Source: Hymenopus coronatus (taxonomy: Eukaryota; Arthropoda; Insecta; Mantodea; Hymenopodidae). Taken from it: a DNA stretch of 64,000 nucleotides. Of the stretch, positions 32,789-44,242 are shown in pieces. Location of the stretch: assembly GCA_030762935.1 (NCBI GenBank), contig CM060895.1, positions 39,237,001 to 39,301,000 on the forward strand, in the 5' to 3' direction. Under the pieces are notes generated by a model. The model saw only the letters and a list, made by a program, of their open reading frames with translations, made no database searches and was not told the DNA's origin. Position 1 is the stretch's first letter, and each line of letters starts with the position of its first letter. Made by a program: the position numbers and the translations under genes.

Positions 32789-33790
32789 TGTCGCTTAGCT
32801 GAACGAGCCAATGACATATATTGTAATTGATTAGACTGTATAAATTAATTTCTAAGTATAAGATTATGTGTTTATTTGTTATGATGTATGTTGTAAGTTC
32901 AGAGAGACTGTTGCTGGAAAGCATTTTCTAACTTTAGGAAGTTTTCTAACCTAACTTTCAAGCAACGATCCCAGATGTTTACCATAGCAGTTTTGTATAG
33001 TGCAAGGGGGAAAGTGCACGCTTTGTATCAGTTACGGCTCGAAAAGAGAAAGTTGATGTGTCGTCTACAGAGGGGAATCACAAGAAAATTGAGGTAACAA
33101 ATCACGTGTAAGACGTATTGACCAATTGAAAATAATTACGTCACGCCAAAAGCGCACCCCAAGCCATTTTCGGCACCAAAACGAGTCAATGAGATTGCAC
33201 GTTGAGTTTGCGCGTGGGTAGAAGTTAGTATAAATGTAGAGTGTTCGCCAGAATCTGCACCATGTTGGAATGTAACGTCACGCGGTACCTGCGTCGTTTA
33301 GAACAAGAAATCCGCGCCAAGAAGTAAGTGTCGACAACAAGCCTGAACGTTTATAACTATGATCCGCTCACCGATGTTATGATGTAACTCAACGCGGAAC
33401 CTGCGTTGCTTAGCATAAGAAATCCGCGCTAACAAGTGTCTATAAATGTTCTGCACGTAATAATTTGATTATCGCCGCGTAAGTTAAAGTTTCCTTTAGG
33501 CGTGTTTATGCTCTCTTGTGAGGGAAATCACGGTGTTGAATCCGGCCAGGAACTTTCTTCGCAAACGCTTGTGTACGGGAATAAAACCTTTGACTTAAAG
33601 AAAGTGTCAATAGCTATCGAAGATATGTTTCCGTACCACTTTACGAGATCTCAACTGCTCGCCGCTGAGTCAGCATAGCCGTGGCGCGCCCAGAATCAAC
33701 TCCAGCTGCGACTCCGGAGAAAGGAAGGGAGAAAGAGGGCCAGTCGTCGCTGCGCAGACTAGCACCACAGGTACGCCCCAAGTTTCCGCC
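32789..33790 (+). mobile_element. Possible LTR retrotransposon end (LTR plus leader)
   Basis: Starting with TGTCGCTTAGCTGAACG, this GC-richer segment has a TATA-like GTATAAATG at about 33229. A polyadenylation-like AATAAAAC follows at about 33580. A TGGCGCGCCCAG sequence at about 33682 could be a primer-binding site. An internal imperfect duplication (33270-33340 versus 33380-33445) is present. No gag or pol and no second LTR were seen, so this is an LTR-like call only. Confidence 0.4.
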
Positions 33791-33799
33791 ATAAAAACA

Positions 33800-34128
33800 T
33801 CAGATGTTTTATGTGAATATCAATAATATATGGAAATTTAATTCAAAATGAAACTCAGCCATTTTTGAGAAAGTCGAAAATTCCGAAAAATCGTCCATGT
33901 AAACCGCGGTTTGGGGTGGGAATTATTCTAAATAACTTGGAGTCGCATCCTTGGAAGATGCTAAACCTAAGTATCAAGTATGGTATTTCCACACGGACCT
34001 ATTTCTTAAAATGCTTTATTTTCGTGATTCAAGTACTCCAAAACTTTTTCCTGTGAAATCTTGGTGCCGAAATTTTGGATGAAATGCAATAACTTCTCTC
34101 CTACTATGAACGTGGTAGAGAATGTAAA
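33800..34128 (+). mobile_element. Family A right part
   Basis: TATGGAAATTTAATTCAAAA, CCATTTTTGAGAAAGTCGAA, CATGTAAACCGCGGTTTGGG, GGAGTCGCATCCTTGGAAGA and a right end with CCTACTATGAACGTGGTAGA and GAATGTAAA. The CA site is deleted. Confidence 0.75.
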
Positions 34129-35069
34129 CTTCCCGGTCCCTATATTTAAAAGGAAAATGTTGCGACAATGTATTGCTTCGTATACACACCGTGTATAACA
34201 TAATATCCTCCATTTTTCAATTATATTGTTGCATTAATAAAACAAGAATGGTAGCCAAGCATATACGTACGTTTAATTCTACGTGTTATCATAATGCAAT
34301 ATTTCACATCTGATATATAAAGGCATCTGTATATATATATATATATATACAGATGCCTTTTTGTTATTTTCATATTATAATGGTATTTAACAATACGATT
34401 TAATAATAAAATCAAAGTATTTGTAATTATTTTAAACCACACATGCATTAGTTTATTACAATGTTATTGTAGCGTTTTGAAGAACAAAAAGCAAAATCCA
34501 TGCAACTTTAGTCAAATGTAACCTCACCATCACACCAGTTATTTTACTTGGACCCTCCCCGTCCTTTGACTGGATGGCCAATCAATTACATATAACCTCG
34601 GAGATATTCTAACCGCTTACGTTAAGATGTCTGTAATAGGAATATCTAAACCGGTTCAAGAATTAGAAGAATGGTATAAGTAGCAAAGTAATTGGTGAAT
34701 TAAAAATGTTAAAACTTACACATACAAATAGTAAGATCAGAAAGTTTCAGCACACCGACTTAAAAAAAAAAAAAAACATAAATTGACACATAAAATTCGA
34801 AGTTGTTGAAAGTTGCCTTTAAAGCGAATACAAACACGCGAGAATTGCTGATAATAATCACACGATATAAATTATATAATTTTTACTTGAGTGATCAAGA
34901 GTGTTCAGATACTATTTTTAATGATTCACTGATAAAAAGAGTATTGTCTAGAGCTTATCTGGTTGTACATAGTTAAATATACTTAAGAACCGCAATATAG
35001 ATACCTTTTAAACGAAAACGGCACCGCATGTAAATACTCGTATTTTGCTAGTAACGTCAAGGAAATATA
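34129..35069. other. Unclassified AT-rich
   Basis: It contains the perfect palindrome at 34319-34360. Otherwise nothing was recognised. Confidence 0.35.
34319..34360. repeat. Perfect 42-base palindrome with AT core
   Basis: AAAGGCATCTGT, an AT run, then ACAGATGCCTTT. The two arms match without a mismatch, so this stretch could extrude as a cruciform. Confidence 0.9.
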
Positions 35070-35338
35070 AACACGATATGCTAAATTCACATGACTGTCA
35101 GTAACTTCTATTATTACAACGCTTATTCACCAACTTCTTTTTAGTCGAGATAAATATTTGCAAAAAAATGTTTCATACTTAAGCGAGGTCAGTTATGCTA
35201 GGGAAAGGAATGACAACACTTTAAAACAGATGAAGCATTGAAAAATGCTACACAAGAAGAACGAATATCTCAGAAACTCAATATCCATTACAATAATTTC
35301 GATATAAAACTATGCTTTTTTAAAAACAAAATCCATAT
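35070..35338 (+). mobile_element. Family A left-half fragment, plus arm
   Basis: TGCTAAATTCACATGACTGT, AGTCGAGATAAATATTTGC and GAATATCTCAGAAACTCAA follow the family order. At about 35339 the sequence turns into a minus copy. Confidence 0.6.
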
Positions 35339-36540
35339 TTTACTTTTTCTGCTACATATATTAGGTAGGAGAAAATTTGCAATCCACCCAAAAATTCAAT
35401 ATCGAGAGTTTATGAAATGCACTTATAGACTCCATCCGTCCGTGGGTGCACAGTATAACTCAAAATCGAACACTGCAACACGAAGACTTTCAATAGAATA
35501 CCCCTCCTGAAACATCCATTACATTGAAGATATTTCAAAATGCTTAAATGTCTAAACTATGACTGGAAAATTTTTGATTAAAATACCACATATTAAAATA
35601 CCTACATGGTAAATAAAATGTATATTTTAATTTTTTCATGTGATATTCACTTCTTAAGAAGGCATATTTACTTTCTCTACACGTACATGGTGTATAGAGA
35701 AGGCATTGCATTCCACCCAAAATTCAATACCGAGATTTCACCAGAAATACATGTTTTGGGATCCCCTATGTCCCAAAAAGCATTTTTAGAAAAAGGTCAG
35801 TGTGTGTGGACAGCATAGCTCAAAACCGAAAACACTGTTAAATACCAAACTTGGTTTGGTATGTTCCAAGGATGCGACGCGAAGATTTTCAAGAAAATCC
35901 CCCCACCCCCAACGACCCTTTACATGGAATATTTTTTGAATTTTTCTTTATTTTCTCAAAAATGGCTCTAACGATGTTGATTAAAATCGTATATTAAATA
36001 TATGTAGCTGAAAAATAAAATGAGTATCTTGAATTTTCTGGGAATAGCCTCTGAAAACTACTTTATTCTGGATGAATTTTACGGAATTTTGCTTAACTGC
36101 TAAACCGTAAGAGATGAACAAAAGCTTACCATACAAAAACGCAGTTTATGTTACATATAATTTTTTCGTAGAGTTGATCGTTTTTGAGATATTCCTTGTT
36201 ATTAGTTTCAGGTTTAAAAAGTTATACTTTTCTCATTCAGGAAGTTGTCAACTCCTGTTCACACAAACAAAGGAACTTTGTCACATAGCAGTCACATAGC
36301 ATACACATCTTTTGACCATAGCTTTAACGTAATGCTTGTTTCGCTTCTACTTACAAGGAAGCAAATAATAAGGCTATTTCTGCTAATTTTTTCTCGCTTA
36401 GTATGAAATAAACAAAAGAATATGCTTTTTAACAATAATTTGTTACAGAGATGTAGAGAAAGTCATGTGAATGGAACACATCAGATTTTATATGATCTTG
36501 TACAACTAGTAAAAGGTAAACGATATACGAAAACTAACTA
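35339..36540 (-). mobile_element. Family A element interrupted by another Family A copy
   Basis: Part 1 (35339-35660) runs from a worn right end (TTACTTTTTCTGCTACATAT) to AAATAAAATGTATATTTTAA. A full minus copy (35667-36490) follows. Part 2 (36492-36540) resumes with GTACAACTAGTAAAAGGTAA and ACGATATACG, the next block expected in part 1. So one copy sits inside an older one in the same direction. Confidence 0.65.
35667..36490 (-). mobile_element. Family A element, full length, inserted in an older copy
   Basis: It opens TTTACTTTCTCTACACGTAC with a paired hairpin, and has ATTTCACCAGAAATACATG and CACCCCCAACGACCC. It closes GAGAAAGTCATGTGAATGG with ACACATCAGATTTTA. The CA site holds only a short GTGTGTGTGG. 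Confidence 0.85.
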
Positions 36541-36559
36541 TATATCTTGGTATAAATAT

Positions 36560-37158
36560 CCAAAATCCAAGTTTAAAATTGAAACCAATAAAAAGGAATA
36601 TCTCAAAAACGTTCAACTCAACAAGAAAAATGTACATTAAATAAATTGTGTGTTTTAAGAGATCTACATTATTCGTGTAGTAAGTTTTTGTCTATCGTTT
36701 ACTGTTTAACAGTTATACAAAATTCATAAAAAAAAATTATACAGAATAAAGAGATCTTCAGAGCCTATGCCCAGAAAATTCAAAATATTCATTTTATTTG
36801 AGATATAAATATATTTAATATATGGCATTTTAATCACAATCAATACAGACATTTTAAGATAAATAAAATAACATTTTTCCATGTAAAGATTAGTTTGTGG
36901 TGGGGCGATTTTTTCGCAAATCTTCGTGTCGCATCCTTGGGAGATATCACACATAAATATCAAGTTTGGTATTTAACGGTCTTTTCCTTTTTGAGCTATG
37001 CTGCCCACATACACACAAGGACCTTTTTCTAACTTTTTTCGGACTCGGGAGAGCTCAAAACATACATATTTCTGGTGAAATCTCGACATTGACTATTTGG
37101 GTGGAATATAGCATATTCTCTAGCTACTATGTATATGCGTGCTAGAGAAAATAAAAAT
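36560..37158 (+). mobile_element. Family A element, left end lost
   Basis: AAGTTTAAAATTGAAACCAA is followed by AAAAAGGAATATCTC, GATCTACATTATTCGTGTAG and CTTCGTGTCGCATCCTTGGG. The hairpin arms are TTCTCTAGC and GCTAGAGAA (37116-37149), and the copy ends AATAAAAATGA. The hairpin stem is a paired variant. Confidence 0.8.
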
Positions 37159-37611
37159 GAATCATAATGTTTATGAGCTTATTTCTCTTAATGAATTAAT
37201 TGCATTGAATGAATATCACAGGTTGCCGTTCGGGATGTCTTATGTTTATAAGACTACCGAAATATAAGTAGTGCTAATGGCTCTAAGTTTTGGAAAGGGA
37301 TAAATCCTGTAACTTCTACTTTTATGTTCTTTAGTTTTCTTCCTACTTCGTAAATGATATCTTCAGGTAGTAAATTAGACGGATTAACTAAAGGATAAAC
37401 ATCAACCACACCGTTGAAGTTGTGTCTGGATTTTACTGCTATTGAGCTAGATAGTAAAGCCACGGTCGTTAAGGCTAAAGTTTGGAGACGAAAGTTTCTC
37501 CTCGTTAAGTTTCCAGATGCACTTCAGTTTGTGTGTCCATGAGAAAATATCGAGGCGAGAACAGACGTGAGACGACAATCCTCACTCACGAAGTTTTAAC
37601 ATTAACTTAAA
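37159..37611. other. Unclassified
   Basis: A 69-codon minus-strand frame (37254-37463) has no recognisable product. Nothing else was seen. Confidence 0.3.
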
Positions 37612-37868
37612 AGAAGATTTTGAAGAAAAGCCCCCAAACCCAAACTACACTTTACGTGGAACTTTTTTGATAATTTTGATTTTCTCAAAAAAGGCTAACG
37701 ATTTTGATTAAAGCGTCTTTACACGACATATATCTTAAATAGCCTCTGGAAGTCCTCTTCATCCAGGATGACTGTTCCATAACTATTTAACTGTGTTAGA
37801 TGGACTAAGACATTACACACATGTAGATCTTGTTATAACACACCATTTGTGACACACATTTTTTGTTT
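37612..37868 (-). mobile_element. Family A internal fragment
   Basis: GAAGATTTTGAAGAAAAGCC, ACTTTACGTGGAACTTTTTT, AGCCTCTGGAAGTCCTCTTC and ATGTAGATCTTGTTATAACA run in minus-strand Family A order. Both ends are missing. Confidence 0.75.
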
Positions 37869-37869
37869 A

Positions 37870-38625
37870 AAGGATCCACACCAAAGAGCGGAGTGCAATT
37901 TCAACCACACCTAACACGACTGCTAAGCACCCAATCTCACACTACATAGTGGCACGGGGACTCCAAGAGGTAGTCTCTGTCATCGACGGCCAGTACGTTG
38001 TATTCCATTGACATCAGCACCGTTTGCGATGGTCCCAAGAGCATATGAATTGGACCGCGTGCTCTTCTGGGATGAGAGAAGATTCAGTCTGATTCTCGAC
38101 GTACCCTCATCTGGCGAGAGGTGGAAACACGTAATGCACCCAGGAGCATTCTTGAACACGATTGCTTTGATGGTCCGGGTGTTATACTGTAGGGAGGCAT
38201 GGCATACCGATCTGCAAATCTTTAAACATGGCACTCACTGATCAACGTTAGTGTGATACTGTACTCCTTCGCAATGTGCGTCTTTTCAGGGTTGCAGTAG
38301 ATCCTGACTTCATTTTCATGGGGGACAATGCACGACCGTATCGAAAAGCGCACCTGGAGGATCTCTTGGAACGAGAGTATATTCGGCGATGGACTAGTCT
38401 GCCCGCTCCCCCGATTTAAGTCCCATTGATCACGTGTGGGGTGCTTTTGGGATACGTATTTCAGCACATTCACATGCACCAACGACCAGCCAAAAGTTGT
38501 CAACAGCATTGGTGGACGAATGGAACGTCCTACCACAAGAATGCTTACCAACCTTGTGGCCAGAATTGGTGCACAATACAGAGCTGTCCGCGGTGATCAT
38601 AACACCGTCTTAAGTATCTCTAATT
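37870..38625 (+). pseudogene. Tc1-like transposase pseudogene
   Basis: Frames switch, but the order is right: RVLFWDERRFSLILDVPSSG (usual FSDESRF, first catalytic Asp retained). Then come GERWKHVMHPGAF, DNARPY-like sequence after the GGGGGACAATGCACGACCG stretch, and SPDLSPIDHVWGAFGIRISA. LVDEWNVLPQECL and finally RIGAQYRAVRGDHNT complete it. Several frameshifts and stops make it inactive. It is a different Tc1 lineage from the 13385-14148 copy. Confidence 0.85.
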
Positions 38626-38827
38626 TTGTAGATCTAGAGGACCGTTATATGACGTGGTAACTTAGAGTAGCTCATTTTTTATGAATAAAAGTCACTTCTG
38701 CTCGTCTAATTTCATATATGGTTTAGTTGCCTACTGTAGCAGTTCGCTCTAGGTATGATTGAAGTTTCATCGATTTATGTTACTTGGCAGTGGCGAATGT
38801 TACTTTCGTCCTTAGGATTTACAAACC

Positions 38828-39175
38828 ATGCATTTAACCATCGCTTTAGCCTAGTGTATTCCCTTATTTCCCTTCTACTTAGAATAAACTAAGTAATACA
38901 TTCCACATATGCTAATATTTATCTCCATTAACACGAAGAAGGTAAACTTTTGTACAAACAATAGTTGCATAATAGGCAGCGAAAGTGATGTAATTGGAAC
39001 ATATAAGAATTTTTTATTTATTTCTATATCGCAGTCAAGTTTTGAATAACGTGATTTCATGAAAATACACATTTCGTGGTGCACGGACTACTCCAAATCA
39101 TTTTAGGAACGAGATAGACGAGTGGCATAACTTAAAGATGAAAAGTCGAATAAAAACAGAATTTTATATTTGAGC
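38828..39175 (-). mobile_element. Family A fragments, left end and a right piece
   Basis: CATCGCTTTAGCCTAGTGTA, TTCCCTTCTACTTAGAATAA, TGCTAATATTTATCTCCATT and GCGAAAGTGATGTAATTGGA (to about 39013) form a minus left end. ATAACTTAAAGATGAAAAGT near 39130 belongs to the right half in the same direction. Confidence 0.65.
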
Positions 39176-39194
39176 CTGACACCATTTAACTGGG

Positions 39195-39605
39195 AACTAC
39201 AAAACACTTTATAAGGCAATGGAACAAGCAATGGCTATTCCCACTATGGGTTATTGATCAGAAACATGGACAATGAATGCACAATACAAATGAAGAATAC
39301 AAACAGCCGAAATGAAATTCATTATACACGATTGAAAAAAACAATGAAATAAGGTAATAATTACATATTAAAGAATTAAGAGAAACAATAATACAGTACA
39401 GAATCAACTGGAAACAGCACTTGGAAAGAATGACAGAAAATAAAATACTCCAAGCAACATACAGTTGCAGATACCATGGACAAAGAAACCCAGGATGGAT
39501 GGATTCAAGATTTTGTAGCCGGAACGGGCTAAACAGGCCTAACTCGTTTAAAATTGGGATATTTGTAAGGAGAAAAGGAGAAATATTTCAACCTCCTAGA
39601 TGGGA
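39195..39605 (+). pseudogene. LINE remnant, C-terminal part
   Basis: LYKAMEQAMAIPTMGY, then a stop where a glycine codon is usual, SETWTMNAQYK, RIQTAEMKF, and in another frame YRINWKQHLERMTENKI. This matches the C-terminal region of insect and arachnid LINE proteins, typically LYGSETWT...RIQAAEMRFLR...YRxNWxxHLxRM. Stops and a frameshift abolish it. GWMDSRF and NGLNRPN near the end also fit that tail. Confidence 0.75.
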
Positions 39606-40502
39606 TAAATGATAAAATGGACTTTTCAAAATGTTTAATATTTAGCAGCCAGGTCCCACTTTTTTCGTAGTATATATTTACCAAAATTGTTGTATGTATA
39701 TTGGTGCTTATCCTAAATGCTTTGCTTACGTTTTAAAATGAATTGTTTTTAGAAAATGTGATTATTATTCTAATAATTGAAACAAACTGTTTTTAAAAAT
39801 TATCTGCAAGTATTTACCAACTACAAACCTGATGAATGCAAATTTTTGTACAAGGTCTTAGTGGAATGAGTGCGCAGACTTCAACGGCAACTCCCTGACT
39901 TAAGCTGAAACATAAGTTCCTGTATCATTTTCCTTTACAGTGCATCGTTGCATAGATATAAAATAAAATTAGCGAAACGTTTCACTGCGAATATATTACT
40001 CTTCTTTATCGTTTACTTCTGTAATTACGACTAGAATAGTGATATAGAGCTAAAAAAGATGAGTTATTTGTTGCCAAAACGAGTCGTTAGCCCAGAATGA
40101 TGTTAAGGAATTAGATTCTAGGAATAAACTATGGAAGCAAGACAGGAATATTGACAGTAATGTTGTCTCGCCACCTTGCTACATCAGCTGGCTCTGTCAT
40201 ATAAGTAATCCTACATTTCACAAAGACTTAATTCATTAAACCACAAATAATCATTAAATTTGCTTCAGATGTATTAAATGCATTCTTAACTATAATAGTC
40301 TTTACAACTCAAGGATATCTAGAAAATGCTTGTTGCTTATGATAAGCTCAATCCTTTAGATTATTATTTCTAGGGAGATTTAAAGAGTACCATGGTGAGG
40401 TTGCCACCATTAACGATCTTCACACACGTGCGTTTGAAGCAGCCCTTGAGACTGGGCAGAACGCAGAAGTTCTAACAAGGATAGGGAAAAATTGGGTACG
40501 AA
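39606..40502. other. Unclassified AT-rich
   Basis: No gene or repeat was recognised. Confidence 0.35.
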
Positions 40503-40748
40503 GATGCCGGTCCCCATGGCCACGCTCCCTAAAGCGTCTCGCTTTGGTGCTTCTTGGGCAGGGGATCGTGGGTTCGAGTCCCGCATTGGGCATGGATGTT
40601 ATATGTTTGTGCAATGTGTATATGTTTGTAAAAGAAACAGTAAAACCAGTAAACTAGTAATCAGTAAAACCTACGGGGGGAAATGTAAATAGGGATACAG
40701 TTCCGGAGTCCTGATCAGACTCCGTTACTGTTTAAAAAAAAAAAAATG
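40503..40748 (+). mobile_element. S5 SINE with A tail
   Basis: ATGCCGGTCCCCATGGCCAC opens the copy, with box B TGGGTTCGAGTCCCGCATTG, then GGGCATGGATGTTATATG, AAGAAACAGTAAAACCAGTA, CGGAGTCCTGATCAGACTCC, GTTACTG and an A-run (about 40733-40746). CGGAGTCCTGATCAGACTCC contains an inverted repeat that could act as a terminator-like hairpin in the transcript. The same order is found in reverse at 5550-5758. Confidence 0.75.
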
Positions 40749-41672
40749 CGATACCTGCATAAATTCTAACGGAGCATATTTTAGACATCTATTGGAAATG
40801 AACATAACATATTATTGATGGTGCAGTTATGGACCATTAAAAATTTTGCTATTTAGCAAAGACGAGGCTTTGATTTAATTATTCCACGAGACACCTGAAT
40901 GAGATATTTTTATAACTCACATTTGAACTTGCTTGATCTTTGATCATCAGATTAAATCCTCTGCATAGCCTCTTGCGCAGCTTTTAGTTCAGGTCTCGTG
41001 AATACGATTGGATAGATTGAAAGATAACCACCTCATCCCTTATTAGTGGTAGTAGCTGATAATAAACACCTAGGCGTGTGACAAATCGGATTTCAAATAC
41101 AAAACAAAATAAAATTTGGCCTGACCGTAAACCATAACAAAACATTCGGCCCTCAAGTCCTATTCTGTTGCCAGATTGTAGTGAATAATGTTAAAAAATC
41201 TACGTAACTTTAAGATACATGAAGTTATCTAGAATTCATCATTGTATTTGGATTTCCCAGCGCGCGAATCTGTACACTCACACCCCTAACACCCAGTATA
41301 ACTCCGATTAAAAGTCGAAAAAGTTCGATGAGTTTTTTTGTCCAAATTTACTTATTCTATAGTTTTCCAACCTGGAAGAATGATATAGTAAAATATAAAA
41401 ACATTAGAAAATATAAGAAATGCCCAGGAAAAGTTTCATAAAAATGGAATGAGTAGAATTGTTTTCTTTAAATGATAAGTGTGTATATTTGAACACTAAA
41501 AGCGGCTAAGTTATTTAAATAAGATACTGCAGAATATTGTTAAACCAGCACTTGACAACCAAATAGCTTATTACTAGGCATAGGAGTTTTTAATCGGTAG
41601 ACTTCAAGTTATCAGCATTCAAACCATTATCACTACAAAGAACGTGAATACCAGACAACAAGGACATTGATA
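40749..41672. other. Unclassified AT-rich
   Basis: AATATTTAGACATCT-type sequence with no gene recognised. 41270-41330 (TACACTCACACCCCTAACAC, then AGTATAACTCCGATTAAAAG) may be a trace of Family A. Confidence 0.3.
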
Positions 41673-42493
41673 CAAATCTGATGTGTTCCATTCACATGAC
41701 TTTCTCTACATCTCTGCAATAAATTATTCTTAAAAAGCTTATACTTCTATTTACTTCATGCTAATCAGAAAAAAATTAGCAGAAATGGTCTTATTACTTG
41801 CTTCCTTGTAAGTAGAAGCGAAATAAGGGACTATCATAGGTTAAAGTGATAGTCAAAAGCTGGTTGCTACTTCAATTAAGTTCCTTTGTTTATATGGATA
41901 GGAGTTGACAAGTTCCTGTATGAGAAAAGTATACGTTTTTCATAGCAGAAACCAAAAATAAGGAATGTCTCAAAAAGGACGAACTCCACGAAAAAAATGT
42001 ATATAACATAAATTGTGTGTTTTAACGTGCTATGCATTTTTTGTGTAGTAAGTTTTTGTCCATCTCTTACGGTTTAGCAGTTATTCAAAATTCAGAGGCT
42101 ATTCCCAGAAAATTCAAGATATACATTATATTTGTCAGGTAAATAGCTTTAATATACAAATTTTAATCAAAATCGTTAGAGTCATTTTTGAGAAAATCAA
42201 AATTTTCGAAAAAAGTTCCATGTAAAGGGTACTTGGGGTAGGGGGATTTTCCTCAAAATCTTCGTGTCGCGTTCCTGGAGGATACTAAACTTAAATACCA
42301 AGACTTTTCGTTTTTGAGTTATGTGTTCACAGACAAACGGATACACACACGGACCTTTTTCTGAAAATACTTTTTTTGGATACAGTGGACCCAAAGCACG
42401 TATTTCAGGTGAAATCTCGGTATTGAATTTTTTGGTGGAGTGCAATACGTTCTGTATACACTATGTACATAGTGCGTATAGAGAAAGTAAAAA
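41673..42493 (+). mobile_element. Family A element, full length, well preserved
   Basis: It starts AAATCTGATGTGTTCCATTC, then ACATGACTTTCTCTACATCT. It carries all landmarks, a short CA site (about 42330-42352) and AGGTGAAATCTCGGTATTGA. It ends with CTATGTACATAGTGCGTATA and GAGAAAGTAAAAA. A small deletion removes the ACTCTTCAGAG segment near 42092. Confidence 0.9.
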
Positions 42494-42860
42494 TCTGTTT
42501 GTATGTTGTCTGTGTTGGTATACAAGAATAAACAGACCGGATTTAACAGACTAACAACACTTTTCAGGATCTGCACAACCGAGGTAGAATTAAGAGCAAT
42601 TAAATACAAATGCCCAAATGAGTCTGATATTATTTTGGTTGTCTTCGTTCTCTATCTGTAAACGAAGTATGCTATTCAACCACGAAAACAAAGAGACGGA
42701 CAATAACGGGCATTTATGTAACCTTATTTTTTATTGTTTTACGAAATCTCTGTTTTATATAACAGTACCATTTAAAGCATCAGTAACCCATTTTAAACAA
42801 GCTATGCTCTTAGAATAATACTAAACTTTAAGCTGAAGGCTTCTTAAAATAATAACAACA
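42494..42860. other. Unclassified
   Basis: Nothing recognised between two Family A copies. Confidence 0.35.
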
Positions 42861-43250
42861 AAAATCTGATATATTCCATTCACTTGACTTTCTACGATTC
42901 TGTAAACAAACTATTCTTAAAAAAGATTGTTCTTTCAGCTGCATCATGCTAATCGAGATAAACATTAGCAGAATTGGTATATTGCTTGCGTCTTTGTAAG
43001 TAGAACGGAAAAGAGGGAGTACATTTGGGAAAAGAATAGTCAAATATTTTAAAAGCCGACTACTTTATGAAACAAACTGATGTTGGTTCGCTTTGTATTG
43101 CCAGTAAAACAAAAGAGCGTTGGAATGAAAGGTGACTCCATTAGAGAAGATGTAGTAAGATGCCAAGAAACTGTCAACGCCAAAACAAGGATTATAGGAC
43201 TTAAATTAAGTGTTTTAAAGAGATCCCCATTTTGTGTGTTGTAAGTCTTG
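42861..43250 (+). mobile_element. Family A left half, plus arm
   Basis: It starts AAATCTGATATATTCCATTC and runs to GAGATCCCCATTTTGTGTG. It then turns over directly into an inverted right end. Confidence 0.8.
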
Positions 43251-43340
43251 TTTATTAATTTCTCTACATGTACTTTGTAAATAGTGTATAGAGAAGGTAT
43301 TGCGCTCCACCCAAAAATTCGATACCGAGATTTCACCGGA
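43251..43340 (-). mobile_element. Family A right end only, minus arm
   Basis: TTTCTCTACATGTACTTTGT, AAATAGTGTATAGAGAAGG, ATTGCGCTCCACCC and GAGATTTCACCGGA. Only the last 90 or so bases are present. Confidence 0.8.
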
Positions 43341-43446
43341 ATAAATAAAGAATAAAAGAATCGACGTAATGAAAGTGTCGGTTTAATAATAAAGCGTTAG
43401 TTTTAAATCCACCTGGAGACATTAAATACCTCAGATACATTTAAAA

Positions 43447-43800
43447 GCGGGCGCCGTGGTTGAGTGGTTAGACGCTCGCCTCCCATCTAGGCGGCCCGGG
43501 TTCGATCCCAAGCGCCCACTTGTGGGATTCGTAGTGGACGTAGGGGCGTCTGGGCGGGTTTTTTACTGGTCCTCCGGTTTCCCCCACCACTCATTCCACA
43601 AATTGCTCCACCATCACCATTCCAATTTCGCTTACATTTCATATCATCCACTTCCTCATGTTCATGCCTGGCTACAGATCAACCCCTCCTAACAGATTGT
43701 GGTTTCGTGTCGTAGGCTCCCCGACAGGCTTCTGACCTCCTAGGGGGGGGGGGGGTGTTTGTCCTACAAATACGGGGAGGGTAAGCCGATTACGAAACGA
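43447..43800 (+). mobile_element. S3 SINE, near complete
   Basis: The head is GCGCCGTGGTTGAGTGGTTA, with box B GGGTTCGATCCCAAGCGCCC. The body carries GGGCGTCTGGGCGGGTTTTT, TCCTCCGGTTTCCCCCACCA, CATTTCATATCATCCACTTC and CCGACAGGCTTCTGACC, with a G-run, and ends ACGGGGAGGGTAAGCCGAT. There is no A tail. The first half resembles S1, and the 3' half is unrelated to it. Confidence 0.85.
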
Positions 43801-44242
43801 AACTTTTAAAACCTATTCCAAATTGGTGAAGCACTTAATCTAACCAGATGTAAGTCAATATGAACAGAAGGGGTTAAAAGACGAGAAAAGGTTAGAAGGT
43901 TTTAATCCATTGAAATGCGAAGAAGAGAAGAGAATATGAGTTCAAACTCGCTCAGCGCACCGGCACGGATTTGACAGCAGAGGTCTGACTGAGTAGAGTA
44001 TAACATCTACTTTAAATAACGTACGAAGGGACAAGTAGTTCCCTGACGTCATTACATAACGAGCAGCGGCGGGAGAAAAGAGGAACGGCAGATTTATATT
44101 GCTTGCTCTAACTCCTCGCCATTCTCAAAACCAAAGAGTAACATCCACGGGCGGCGGTAATCTCTTTTACAGCGCAGGGCTAACTCCTGGCATTTGTTAG
44201 GATCGAGAACAGAGCCTTCACGTTTATTTTGTAGCTTTACAA
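43801..44242. other. Unclassified, partly GC-richer
   Basis: The section at about 43950-44180 is GC-richer than the neighbours. No gene or repeat was recognised. Confidence 0.3.
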
